Source: Allomyces arbusculus
Lineage: Eukaryota; Blastocladiomycota; Blastocladiomycetes; Blastocladiales; Blastocladiaceae
Reading direction: 5' to 3'
Assembly: GCA_027604705.1 (NCBI GenBank)
Contig: JADHYV010000004.1
Span: 1-64,000 of the forward strand
Length of the DNA stretch: 64,000 nt
Of this stretch, positions 35,677-47,071 are shown piece by piece. Position numbers and translations under genes: made by a program. The notes under the pieces were generated by a model. The model saw only the letters and a list, made by a program, of their open reading frames with translations. It had not been told where the DNA came from and did no database searches. Positions within the stretch are counted from its first letter, which is position 1. Each line of letters begins with the position of its first letter.

Positions 35677-36879
35677 TTAGGCCGACTTCTTCTGGTTCTC
35701 TGGGCGCAGCTGGCGGACGGTGACACCGGCGCGCCACATTTCCGAGTTGCGAATCTCGGCAAGCTCCTTCTCGAGCGACTCGCGGTAGTCGGGCCGCGAG
35801 TTGACGTCGAGCGTCCTGCGCGTCTCCTCGCCCGTCTCGACCGACTTGTAGAGCTCCTCAAACACGGGCTTCGACGCCTTGTAGAACTTGGGCGCCCAGT
35901 CGAGCGCGCCGCGCCGCGCCGTCGTCGAGCAGTTGGCGTACATCCAGTCCATACCGTTGGCGCCAATCAGCGGGTAGAGCGACTGCGTGGCCTCCTCGAC
36001 CGTCTCGTTGAAGGCCTCCGAGGGCGTGTGGCCCTTGGCGCGCAAGACTTCGTACTGGGCCTGGAACATGCCCTGAATCGCGCCCATGAGCACACCGCGC
36101 TCGCCCGTCAGGTCCGAGTAGACTTCCTTGGCAAACGTCGTCTCGTAGAGGTAGCCCGACCCGACGGCGACGCCGATCGCCACAGCACGCTCCTTGGCCT
36201 TGCCCGAGACGTCCTGGTGCACGGCGACCGACGAGTTGATGCCACGGCCCTCCAAGAACAGATTGCGCACAGTCGTGCCAGAGCCCTTGGGCGCGGCCAG
36301 AATCACGTCAATGTCCTTGGGCGGGACAATACCCGTCTGGTCGGCAAAGACAACGCCGAACCCGTGCGAGAAGTAGAGCGTCTTGCCCTTGGTCAGGTAC
36401 TTTTTCATGGCGGGCCAGGCCTCCTTTTGACCCGCGTCCGAGAGCAGGTTCATGACAACGGTGCCCTTGTCGCACGCCGGCTCAATGTCGAAGAGCGTCT
36501 TGCCGGGCACCCACCCGTCCTGTTGCGCGAGCTTCCACGAGTGGCCGCCCTCACGGACGCCGACAATCACGTTCATGCCGTTGTCGCGCGCGTTCAGCGC
36601 CTGCGCACGGCCTTGCGTGCCGTACCCGATCACGGCGAGCGTGTCCTTGCCGAGCACCTCTTGCAGCTTGGCGGGCGGGTAGTCGGACCGCTCGTAGACG
36701 ACCTCCTTGGTGCCGCCAAAGTCGAGCGTCTGGATGGAACGGCGTTGCGGCATCGTCTTGGTCATGGCCGCGGCGAAGGCAGAGCGGGCCGTCGTGCGCG
36801 TCGCGGCGCGGGCAGCGGCCGTAGCAAACGAGCGGCGGGCGCCGGCGCGCAGGGTTGAGCATGCGGTGCGGGCGAACAT
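35677..36879 (-). CDS. ILV5: Ketol-acid reductoisomerase, mitochondrial (ILV5)
   Basis: A single exon of 400 residues from the ATG at 36879. The first 45 residues are rich in Ala, Arg, Ser and Thr (MFARTACSTLRAGARRSFAT), a mitochondrial presequence. The NADPH-binding Rossmann fold shows AVIGYGTQGRAQALNARDNG, and the knotted C-terminal domain carries the metal ligands in the DLTGERGVLMGAIQGMF and FNETVEEATQSLYPLI blocks. It converts acetolactate and acetohydroxybutyrate to the dihydroxy acids in valine, isoleucine and leucine synthesis, directly after the ILV2 enzyme. The frame stays open upstream to about 37230, but homology and the presequence support the ATG chosen here. Yeast Ilv5 also binds mitochondrial nucleoids; whether this one does cannot be told. 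ILV2 lies divergently upstream. Confidence 0.96.
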   Translation of the reverse strand: MFARTACSTLRAGARRSFATAAARAATRTTARSAFAAAMTKTMPQRRSIQTLDFGGTKEVVYERSDYPPAKLQEVLGKDTLAVIGYGTQGRAQALNARDNGMNVIVGVREGGHSWKLAQQDGWVPGKTLFDIEPACDKGTVVMNLLSDAGQKEAWPAMKKYLTKGKTLYFSHGFGVVFADQTGIVPPKDIDVILAAPKGSGTTVRNLFLEGRGINSSVAVHQDVSGKAKERAVAIGVAVGSGYLYETTFAKEVYSDLTGERGVLMGAIQGMFQAQYEVLRAKGHTPSEAFNETVEEATQSLYPLIGANGMDWMYANCSTTARRGALDWAPKFYKASKPVFEELYKSVETGEETRRTLDVNSRPDYRESLEKELAEIRNSEMWRAGVTVRQLRPENQKKSA

Positions 36880-37914
36880 CTTGTTGCAGCGAGAGCGAGC
36901 GAGCAGGAGCGGGTTGGTCCAAAAGAATGGGTGGAGAGCAAAGCAGGCGGGGGCGCGGCCGGCTTTTGTAGGCTGGCCAGGGCTGTCGCGGTTGTTGCCG
37001 AACTTGGTCGCGGCGGTGGTCGGTCGTGTGGTCGTGCGCGCGCCGTGCGGACTGTGTGGTTCTCCAAGGCAACCGCTGGAGTCGTGAAAAGACCAAGCGG
37101 CCGGTCGGCGTGTGGGATCATCTTCTCGTCGCGGCGCGTCGGTCGCGATTCCGGCGAGATTGGCGAGTGGCGGAGCAAACCCACGCGTCAGTGACAGCAG
37201 CCTCACGTGCCTCGCAGTCGCGCCGCTCACGAGGCCAGTTTAAATCTGCCGGCGGAAGGCGGCGGGGAAGAGGGCGAGTTTCGCCTCAGGAGGCTTCCCG
37301 GAGAGCGTTTGTTGGGTGCAGGCCAAAAAGTCGTGTGCTCGTGGCGCCGCGATTCGTGATCCGCGTTTGCGATCCCTGCCCAAAGCAAGAATGGTCGGCT
37401 GTTGCTCTTGTCTTCGCCGCGCAAAACGGTGGCGAAACATGCCGAGCGAAAGTCGGCCTCGTGAGATGAAAAACGATTGGCTGGACGGAGGGCGAACAAG
37501 CGCGCCATGACTCTTCGCAAGCGTCGCCACGGCGTGGAGCAAGAGTCGAAGCCGGATTTCAACAGCGCGCAAGGACTGTGGTCGCGTCTCCACATCTCGC
37601 CCGGGCGTCTCCACCGTTCTTTGTGAACGCATGCCGACGCCGACCGGCCGTGGTCGTCCAGGCTGAGTGATGCAGACACGCGATCAGCACCGTTCCCCGC
37701 ACGCACAAACACGCGCAATTTGGCCGTCGACCGTGAGTCGCCCCTCCGTGACTGACCCACATCCCGGCTCGCTCCGTAACACCGACGCCTCGGCGTGTGC
37801 CCTTCAAGTATCGGCACCGCCCCCGTCCTCGACCTGGACCTGACCGGCCTCGCCCTTCCTCCTCTTCAACGACCTCTCCACCCGCAACCGTCAACCATCC
37901 AACCAACGACCACC
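36880..37914. promoter_or_regulatory. Shared ILV5-ILV2 intergenic region
   Basis: A region of 1035 bases between the divergent start codons of two consecutive enzymes of one pathway, so co-regulation is plausible. It contains TGACTC at 37508-37513 and TGAGTCG at 37734-37740. Each matches six of the seven bases of the Gcn4/bZIP core TGACTCA, in opposite orientations. Two such matches in 1 kb could occur by chance. I found no clear Leu3-type CCGG-N4-CCGG palindrome. No gene lies between. Confidence 0.5.
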
Positions 37915-40178
37915 ATGTTGCCGACCATTCTTCGTGCATCCACTGTACCATCGACCATGATCCCTCGCTCTGCTCTCGCCCTTGCCGCCGCTGCCAGCAC
38001 CTCGGCACGGTCAGCGACGGCGACGAGTGCGCGCTCGTCTTATCCGGCCGCGTTTACTGCTGCTGCTCGCTCCAAGGCGTCGCTCGCAACGTACGCACGC
38101 GCCTTCTACCTGATTTCCGATGTGCTGCGAAAATTTTCTTCAGAAGGCTGACATGGGCAGTTCTGTGATCACGAACTTTGTACAGCCCCTCGCCGGCCTT
38201 GAATCCGGCCGCGCCGCCGCCTCTCCCGCCGACTTCCACCTCCACGTCGTCGTCGCCGTCCAAGTCTGCGCCCAACGCTGCCGCCGCCGCTGCTGCCGCT
38301 GCCTCGCCCGCATGGACCGCGCCAGCCACAACTCCCGCAGCGACAACCGACGCGGACGCTGACCTCGATGCGTCGTATATCGGCATGACGGGCGGTGAGA
38401 TTGTGCACCAAATGCTCATCAAGCACGACGTGAAAGTGTGCTTTGGGTACCCAGGCGGCGCGATCCTGCCCGTCTTTGACGCCATTTACGAATCGCCGCA
38501 TTTCGAGTTTGTCTTGCCGCGGCATGAACAGGGCGCGGGCCACATGGCCGAAGGCTATGCGCGCGCGACGGGCCGCCCCGGTGTCGTGATCGTCACCTCG
38601 GGTCCTGGCGCGACCAACGTCGTGACCCCTCTGCAAGACGCTCTGTCCGACGGCACCCCGCTGGTCGTGTTTACAGGCCAAGTGCCCACGGCCGCGATCG
38701 GATCAGACGCGTTCCAGGAAGCCGATGTGATTGGGATCACGCGCGCGTGCACCAAGTGGAACGTCATGGTCAAGGACGTGGCCGAACTGCCGCGCCGTAT
38801 CACGGAAGCCTTCACGATCGCAACCTCGGGCCGCCCAGGCCCCGTGCTCGTCGACTTGCCCAAGGACGTGACCGCAACCGTTCTGCGCAAGGCAATTCCG
38901 CGTGTCCCCGACGTGCCACGGTTCCCCGGTCGCCCGCCCAACTTTTTGTCGCCGCACTACACGGATGCCGCGACGGGCGCGTCACCTGGACTGTTGGCGA
39001 CGCTGAGCAAGGTGTCCAAGGCGATCCAGACGGCCAAGAAACCCATTATTTATGCGGGCCAAGGAATCCTATCGTCGCCGCACGGCCCGCGGCTCTTGGC
39101 CGAACTCGCGACCAAGGCGCAGATCCCCGTGACCACGACGTTGCAGGGTCTCGGCGCGTTCGACGAGCACCACCCGCTGTCGCTGCACATGCTCGGCATG
39201 CACGGTTCCGCCTACGCCAACTTGGCGATTCAGGATGCTGATGTGATCTTGGCGCTCGGTGCGCGGTTCGACGATCGTGTCACGGGCAACCTCGCCAAGT
39301 TTGCGCCCGCGGCAAGGCAGGCCGAGCGCGACGGCACCGGCGGGATTTTCCACTTCGAGGTGGTGCCCAAGAACATCAACAAGACGGTGCAGGTGACCGA
39401 TGCGGTCGAGGGCGATGTCGTCGCCAACATGCGGCACCTGTTGGCACTCGTGCCGGAAATCAACGCCGACGCGCCCAACCGCGCGCCGTGGCTTGCGCAG
39501 ATCGCCGAGTGGAAGGCCAAGCACCCGTTCAGCTACGGCACGCCGCAGGACCCGGGCCATATGATGCGGCCGCAGTACGTGATTGACGTGCTGAACCGCA
39601 TGTCGGCCGACAAGAAGGCCGATACGGTGATCACGACGGGCGTCGGGCAGCACCAAATGTGGGCCGCGCAGTACTACCGGTGGACGCACCCGCGCACGCT
39701 CATCACGTCCGGTGGGCTCGGGACCATGGGGTATGGCTTGCCCGCGGCGATTGGTGCCAAGGTCGCGCTCGGCCACGACAAGACCGTGATCGATATCGAC
39801 GGCGACGCGTCGTTCAGTATGACGGCCATGGAACTGCAGACGGCTGCACAGTACAATATCGGCGTCAAGGTGTTGCTGCTGAACAATGATTTCCAAGGAA
39901 TGGTCAAGCAGTGGCAGGACTTGTTCTACGAGGAACGGTTCTCGGGAACGCCCATGGTCAACCCGGATTTCGTGAAGCTGGCCGAGGCCATGGGGGTCAA
40001 GGCATTGCGCGCGTCGACGCCCGAGGAACTCGAGGTGGCCATGGCCGAGTTCTTGGCGTATAACGACGGGCCGGTCCTGCTCGAGGCGCGCGTGTGCAAG
40101 CGCGAACACGTCTACCCGATGGTGCCGGCGGGTAAGGGGTTGCACGAGATGGTGCTCGGGTCGCCCGAGGACAAGTAA
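37915..40178 (+). CDS. ILV2: Acetolactate (acetohydroxyacid) synthase catalytic subunit, mitochondrial (ILV2)
   Basis: Two exons (37915-38090 and 38186-40178) give about 722 residues. Exon 1 encodes an Ala/Ser/Arg-rich mitochondrial presequence, continued by a low-complexity Pro/Ala/Ser segment to about residue 120. The enzyme then begins at YIGMTGGEIVHQMLIKHDVK. Landmarks are VCFGYPGGAILPVFDA, RHEQGAGHMAEGYARATG (with the catalytic Glu that activates thiamine diphosphate), the FAD/central domain (YAGQGIL) and the thiamine-binding motif DGDASFSMTAMELQTA to LNNDFQGMVKQW. It makes acetolactate or acetohydroxybutyrate, the first committed step of branched-chain amino-acid synthesis. The long linker before the core makes it somewhat larger than the yeast enzyme. 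No regulatory-subunit gene is in the window. Confidence 0.95.
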
Positions 40179-40620
40179 GGGATTGACGAGCGAGGCGTGC
40201 TCAAGAGTTCGTAGTTTCTTTAGTTAATTGCCTTTGAATACCTCTCTTCGTTCCAGTGTCGTTTCCCGTCGTCGTGAATCTATTTGGTGCCGGTGGAGTG
40301 CAATAGTTAGAAACTTTATTGTGTCAATCGTGTCGGCAGCATTTGCTTCATAATTTGTCGAGAGAAACCTCACGCAGCAGCACGCATCAGCACGCATCAG
40401 TAGAAGAGAGAGGAGTCTTGTTGAGACTTGGCCAGAAACAGGCAGAAGCAGTTGTGACTGGTCAATTCTTGAGCGAGTTCTCCAAACCTAACCTATTAGC
40501 GTCAAACCTAACCTGTCTGCTCGATTGATCAGAACGAAGAGCAAGTCCTGAGTTGCCGTTTTGAACCGGCCAATTGCTTGAGCCGAATCTCCTTTCAACT
40601 CATTTACCACCTTCTCAACC
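40179..40620. other. Intergenic region between ILV2 and BCP1
   Basis: 442 bases, 3' end of ILV2 and promoter of BCP1. A tandem GCAGCACGCATCA-like repeat (two copies) lies near 40376-40400. Nothing else seen. Confidence 0.45.
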
Positions 40621-41962
40621 ATGACACCGCCAGCAAAGAACAAGAAGAAGCAGCAAAAACCCGCGACGACGACGGCCGTCGTGGCCACGACCACGGTCAG
40701 CACCGCACCAGCACCAACCCTCGTCAAGGTCCCAGCCAAGCACAAGCGCGACGGAACTGCTGTTGCAGCACGGGCAGATGGCCAGAAGAAGAAGAACGCT
40801 GCCGCAACGAAGGCGCCGGCCAAGATGGACGAGGAGGAGATGAGCGGGAGCGACGACTCGGACGACGAGAGCGACAGCGACGCCGACGATTCGAGCAACG
40901 ACGAGGACGAGGACGACGACGAGGACGACGACGACAACGTACGGGCTTCCACTTCGATCATGGTGTAAATTTCGAATCTGTTCGCTAACCCGGCACTCCC
41001 CACGCAGATTGTCGACGTTGAATTCGACTTCTTCTCGCTCGTTGAGACCGACTACCACGCCGTGAAACGGTTCCTGACCCAGGCCCTCGGCGCCGACGCC
41101 GGAGACCATCTCTCGGGCCTCGTCGACCTGACCGACCACATGCTCGCAGCGCCCATCGGATCGACCGTCAAGTGCGACGGCGAATCGTCCGACCCGTACG
41201 CCGTGACGACGCTCGTGGGCCTGTCAGGCTCGACCTGGGCGGCGCACCGCGCGACCAAACCGCTCGCGGCGTTTTTGAGCAAGAAGATCAAGGATAAGCG
41301 GTTTGCGTCGTTGCTCGAGAAGTCGCGTGTCGCGTGGCTCGTACATGAGCGGCTCATCAATGTGCCGTGGCAGGTGGCTGCGCCGCTGCACCGGTTGCTC
41401 GTGGATGAGATCAAGGAGGTGGATGGGGAGGAGTACGAGTTTGAGTATGTGGTCGTACTGTGCCCCATGTACTCGGCGGACGATGCCGACGACGAGGAGG
41501 AGCAGCCGGAGGAAGAAGAGGAGGAGGACGCGGCCGCGGTCAAGAAGCGCCGGATCCAGGCGATGCTGCGCGGCGGCAAGGGCGCGGCAGCGGCAGCTGC
41601 GGCCAAAAAACGCAGGGTCAAGAAGCCGGCCGCGGCGACGCTCACGTCGTACACGTATCTCGAACAGGAGTACATGGAAAAGGTGCGTTTTTTTTTTCGA
41701 GAAACACGCCTCGCCATCGCGCTTGATACGGATTCTGACGCATCGATCTGGCTAGCACGCGGAATGGTCAACCAATGTGACTCTCGCTGTCGCGGGCGAT
41801 CCGGAAGCGACTGCTGGCTCTGTGGGGCCGAGCGGGAGCATGCGAGCGACGCGCAAGGCGCTTGTCATCAAGGCGAGCAAGTTGCCCAAGATTGTTGAGG
41901 AGCTCGAAGAACTGGTCGCACAGAGCGAGGCGCTGATCAGGCAGGAGCGCGTGTTTGAATAG
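40621..41962 (+). CDS. BCP1/BCCIP-family protein
   Basis: Three exons (40621-40938, 41008-41682, 41756-41962), all phase 0, give about 399 residues. A Lys/Ala/Thr-rich N-terminus leads into a long Asp/Glu/Ser tract (about residues 75-105). The BCCIP domain follows: IVDVEFDFFSLVETDYHAVK, DHLSGLVDLTD, and SRVAWLVHERLINVPWQVA with LVDEI. An inserted segment of Glu runs and basic KKRR motifs precedes the last exon. In yeast Bcp1 is a nuclear chaperone for ribosomal protein uL14 and is needed for nuclear export of Mss4; human BCCIP relates to ribosome biogenesis and BRCA2. The basic clusters fit nuclear targeting. The third exon is assigned by its conserved-phase splice and in-frame stop; its sequence is less conserved. 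Confidence 0.85.
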
Positions 41963-44815
41963 GCTATCATAGCATTTTGTAATTTGATCTAGTTTCCGGT
42001 CGTGAATACATGTCATTTGGACTGTTGCTTGTATCAGCTGGTGCCAGTACTCGTCTGGCGACACCGGCTGTCATTCCAGTTCCACGAGCGTGAGGTCAGG
42101 CGTGGCGCTCCGACATACGTTTGCGACACGCATCGCGGCCAAAAGGGCATGGTTTGGGTGGACCGCGCGCTTATCGTATGGTGTGGGTGCTTTCGGCGTA
42201 GCTGGCAATCAACGACCAACGGCGCCCATCTATCAAGTACTGTTTGCTGGCTGAAAGTATGACCCTCCTGATCGCGTTAGTGCAATACTTCTGGCACCAA
42301 ATACGCGCGATTTATTAAAGAAGCATTGCTTGCACCCTCCTCGCCCTTGAGCCCGAATCAGCAATGCAAAAACGAAAAATTTGACATTGGCACCGATTCT
42401 CAAAGCAGTATGGAACACAACTTCAACGACAACATGAATATACAACCCCATCCCGCAACAATCAACAGCGACAGAGCGCGGTTGTCGTCATCGCATCAAG
42501 CGGCGGCAGCTTGCCTTCGTAGCCTGGCCCGCTTCTCTGTGCACATCGTTCCAATATTCTTGCGCCACACGCTCACGGTGTCTCAATGTCACGAAAAGTG
42601 CGTGGTTCGCCGCTTGCACGGAAATGCGTCTTGCCAACCCACGGCTAGTTGTTGAAAATCCAGCCCACGACATCCGACAAGTTGGTGCTGGGCAATGAAC
42701 CGCCACCGAGTTGCAAGAAGCCTGTGACAAAAAGACGCACGCAAACAAGTCGATCAGCATGATGTCTTTATCAAACGGTGCTAACCTTGTGGTAGTGCAC
42801 GTCGGTTTTGTTGGCAAAGGGAACCCAAACCACTGAACTTTGCACAAGCACGCGCAGGGATGCAGATCCACCACATTTGGCCGCGACAGCAACACTAGTT
42901 CGCGCAAGCTGAATTATGGCCCGAAAATGGTCGACGGACAGCAGAGAAACATTTCCCACCGCCAAACGCATTGCCATGTTACCTGTCTAGCAAGCAGTCA
43001 CTTTTTTCGGTCGTGTACCCGCCAAGCAGTTTATACATATTTACAACTTGGTGCGCAGCTCTTAAGTCTTATCACCGCTCAACATGACACCCATGTCTGG
43101 CCTCCATATAACAGAAGTACAGGCATCGAGACGTGGCGAGCGTCACCTTAAGGCGGCGCAGCTCTGAACGGCCGTTTTGTGCCGCGAACGGCAATTCCAG
43201 AGTGCATCCGAGACGTAGACTCCACTCGAGCGCTTGGCACGACTTGTTGTGCGGATTCAGCAAGTCGTTGAGGACTTGTTGTCAGCTGATGCCGTATCGC
43301 CTGCATGGCTCAGCGCTGACGATGCCAATTTCTCTAGCCAGCGAGCGTCCTTTGCTTGACAGGCCCAGCTTGCCGCCCGCAAACCGGCACTGAATCACGC
43401 CGGGGCACTGGCGCACGCTTCCAGTTCCCCATGCTTCGCGAATTTGTCAAGGAGGCTGTTTCTAGCGAATCTGACCTGCTGCGATTCCATGTGCTTACCT
43501 TTGCACGCTCTGTCTCGACTTGCTGGAGCCGTTGGCCTGCATTCAAGTGCTTGCGATTCCATTCGTGTCTTCTATCCTCTTCTCTGGTAATTGTTTTTTA
43601 TATGTTGCTCCTCTTGCTATCATATAACTGACCCCAGCCTGCGCCAAAGTGGTCTGGCAGATTCCTTTCCCAATTTACACCTGGTGACCGTCCTCCAAAA
43701 TATTCATGAAAAGACGACACTTGACTTAGACATATTTTTAGAGATACGGCATGTTTATCATCCAGTCAAGACTCACCTGACGCCCTTCTTACCAATGTTT
43801 CTGTCGACTGAAAGGCACACATTCAGTCATGCGCTAACGCCAAGTCAACCCCACGTTCGTGAAAAGCCCAAGGAAACAACGAAAATAAATCCCTTCCGGC
43901 AAAATGAATGCCGTGCAGCTCGTGATCTTTGGCTGTCACCAAGTGGCCCAAAGGCTGGCATGAGAAGTTGATGCATGAGTGAGAGCCAGAATTAGGGGGC
44001 GTCAAATCTCCAGGAGTTGAGTGCAGGTGTGAACGCCACCTGCCATCGCTTCGGCAACAAGAAGAAGTGCCGAAGCACTTCCATGGTTAAACGCATTCTC
44101 GAGGACCGGTTGACGGCGGGCGCCGTCCCACCCGCGCGGCTCGGCCCGGACGACGTCAATTCCTCGGGTCGGTCGTTGCGGCTTGTGCTCGACAAGCTTG
44201 GCTTCTCATCGTCAACGGCCGCCGAGATACGGCGCACACGCATGGGCATGCGGTGTTCTGTGCTGCTCGACTCTATCAAAGGAAGTGGTGGCGAGCGAAG
44301 TGGATTTACCGCGGTTCCCAGGGCTTCAGCCGCACATGACGGCTCCCGTCTTGCTGGATTCGGTCACGCACGAGATCGTGGCCGCACGTATTTCGCGAAC
44401 CCTCCTTCATCACGCTTCGAAACGACACTGCGGTTGCAGTTGGGTGGATTCTTCGAAATTGGTGGCTTTATGACCGTGGGAAGGCACCGTGTTGGATCGG
44501 TCGCCCGCTAATCCTCGCGATAGTGGTGGTGGCGATGCCCGCATGGCTCGAAGTGGCCGGGTCGAAGTGCGCCAAAGCGCTGGCGGTCATGGATAGGACG
44601 CTTCAGGGTCGTTGATCCTGGCGCGTACCATGCACGGTGCCCGGCGGTTTCGTCGTCCTGTTTGTTAATATGTTGCTCATTTTGAAGGAGGTCGCGCTGA
44701 TCGTCCCTTGACTTCGTCACTTTTGCACGTTTGTTCTATCCAGTTCAAATGACAAATTAGGCGTTTGTATCAATACGCTGCACTATGGCGTCATCATCTC
44801 CACGCCCTCTTCTCT
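41963..44815. other. Gene-poor, degenerate region of 2.8 kb
   Basis: No supportable gene. The base composition is lower in GC than the flanks in 42240-43900. Minus-strand frames around 42660-42980 include a peptide-like stretch (SSVVWVPFANKTDVHYHK), and a nearby frame ends in LSDVVGWIFNN, but I cannot join them. Two plus-strand frames share a short similarity: FVKEAVSSESDLLRF near 43440 and LSKEVVASEVDLPRF near 44273. This may be the remains of duplicated, decayed genes. Nothing allows a family name, and I see no terminal repeats or reverse-transcriptase-like motifs. Confidence 0.4.
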
Positions 44816-46419
44816 CTACTCCTTCCTCTCGATACTGCCATTCACCGGCACCCGGCGCTTCCGATCATGCTTAACACTGCCATCCTCGGACCCGCGACTA
44901 CTGGACCGGCTGCTGGCCGACGACGCGGCCGACCCGGTTGAGCTTACTCCCACCATCGGCACCTCATCCGACCCATCCGTATCCGCCTCGGACGACGTCC
45001 CCTCCCCGACCCACCGGCGGAACCGTGCGACGGCCCACCCGCCGATGAACAATTGCGTTGCGTGGTAGATCAGCAATGGCAGCGAGTACATGCCGATATT
45101 CGGGTCCCCCTTGTAAATGATCCCAATCAGCGGAATCCCGAGCGAAAGCGTCTTGGTGGACCCGCAGTAAGCAATGGAGATCGTGTCGGGCCGTGGGAAC
45201 TTCAGCAGCCGGCCGATCGTGAAACACAGGTACAGGAACGCCGGGTAGATGACGACGAAGATGAGCGCGATCATGGTGAGCAGCGATCCAGGGTCGATCG
45301 TGCCGCCATTGTGCTTTTGCGATTCGAACGTGTCGCAAAAGGTCGAAAAGACGAGTAACAGGAGCATGCAGCTGGAGATGGACGAGGTGTTGACCGTCTT
45401 GGTGATCTTGGCGACTAGCATGAGCGCAGCAAGTGCGTCAGGATAGCGTGGCGAGGCGCAGGGACAGGGGACGGCAGGCGTACCAACAGCAGGTACCGTG
45501 AAACGCAGAATCTGGCCGAGAATCAGCGGCCCAATTACCGTGATCGGAATATCGATGAAGATGCGGGCAAAGTCAACCTTGGTGCGCGCGCCGAGATAGA
45601 GGAGGAGCAGCAGCGGCGACACGATAATGCCGAGAATGTTGCCAAGCGTCGCATTGATGAGCGAAATGGCCTCATTACCCGCGGCCGCGGCGGTCATGAT
45701 CACGTTGGACGAAATGGTCGTGGGCATCGTCGAGCAAACGACAAATCTGGAAGTGCGCGGAATGGGTTGAGTGAACTGGCACGCGCGGTGTGAAAAACAA
45801 GGCGAGCAGCGTGAGCGTACCCGGCGACCAGCGCATCGTCCATGGGCGTCAGCGCCATGAGCCGCGACAGACCAAAGCAAATGGCAGGAATCGCGCCGAA
45901 ACTGACGAGCTGAATGACTGTCGCCAGCGCAACGGTGAGCGGATGTGACACGACCAAAAACCCACCTACGCGGGAGCAACGTACTCAAGTGCTGCCGCCA
46001 ACTCAAGAGCCCCTGGACGAGGACTTGACTCTTGAGCCCGAGCCCAGAAATGAAAAAGATGATCATGACAGCGCCATACTTGACCGTATACTCGGACCGA
46101 ATGTAGCCGTGCTACTCGCGCGCGCAGCATCAACGCTGATCAGCAACTGTTCCTCGAACGAACGGGCAGCTTGGTGCGTGCGTACCGACTTGCCGACTTG
46201 CGGGAACAAGTAGGCCAGCACAATCACAATCACAACGCCGACCAGGAACCAGTTTTTCCAGAGTGCAGCGAGCACAGCAGCCCCAAAATCTTTCGCGCGG
46301 GTCGCAAACGATGGGCGGCGCGGCGATGTTGCGGACACGGGTGATGGCAAGTCGGTGGATGGTACACGGCCGCCGTGCGGGACGTGTAGTGCGTCTGGCA
46401 CGTTCCCGGCTGCCGGCAT
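44816..46419 (-). CDS. SLC10A7/RCH1-like membrane carrier (bile acid:sodium symporter fold)
   Basis: Five exons (46419-46186, 46111-45985, 45917-45821, 45746-45484, 45414-44816) give about 439 residues with about ten hydrophobic segments. Family blocks include KNWFLVGVVIVIVLAYLFPQ, HGYIRSEYTVKYGAVMIIFF, the crossover motif FVVCSTMPTTISSNVIMT followed by GNEAISLINATLGNILG, and TKTVNTSSISSC. This is the SLC10A7/RCH1 branch. Candida RCH1 is a plasma-membrane negative regulator of calcium uptake, and human SLC10A7 affects calcium homeostasis and glycosylation. The C-terminal cytosolic tail is Ser-rich with acidic stretches (EADTDGSDEVP) and ends in basic residues, so phosphorylation is possible. 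The N-terminal 40 residues are Pro/Ser-rich. All introns were placed by restoring the conserved membrane segments. Confidence 0.87.
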
Positions 46420-47071
46420 CGTGGAGCAGCAGGGTCTGTCAAAGTTTGATCAGGGCGGGCGGAAGGGATTGCACGCAGGGCGAGCGACTCGGTGCAGCGG
46501 CAGGTGCGTGGAGCGGGCCGAAATCGCCGAGATATTGGGCGGCGGGTCGTGATGGTGTTGGTGCAGGATGTTGTCGCAGTCGGTCTTGTTGGTCGCAGAC
46601 TGGTCGCAGTCGAGCATCCGCCAGCCTGGCGATGCAGTTGAGTTGTTGTTGTCGTCGTCGTTTCTTGTCGTTGCAAACGAACAGCGCTCGCCAAGCCGTC
46701 GTGCACACACTGGAGAGAGCGGATCGGCTCGTTGCGGCGGCTATCGCGCGCGGCGCGCTGCCGCGAGTGTGCAGGCATGGGGCCACGAGGGGGGTTTTGG
46801 GCGGGCGTTGTCGGGGAGCGGTTGAAGGCAGCGGGCGCTTTGCTTTGCGCCCACCACCAAGTTACCCACCATTCGTGATGAAATCTGCGTGATCGGATGT
46901 TCTCCGGCTAATCGACGGCCCCCCCTGTCCGCGCGTCCGCGACTCTCCCGCCCACATGCATGTCCGACGCGCGACAACGTGTGTGTGATGGTGACAGTCG
47001 AAGGGGATGAATACTATCTCTTCGTATGGCGCAGTCCCTCCACCGCGTAGCAGCGCGCGAAACCCGACACG
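46420..47071. other. Intergenic region upstream of the RCH1-like gene
   Basis: 652 bases between the carrier start and the mannosidase stop codon, both on the minus strand. It should hold the carrier promoter. Overlapping short frames carry no domain. Confidence 0.4.

Noticed and set aside
41963-44815. Transposable element in the gene-poor region
   Set aside because: No terminal repeats, target-site duplication, transposase, reverse transcriptase or integrase motif could be seen.
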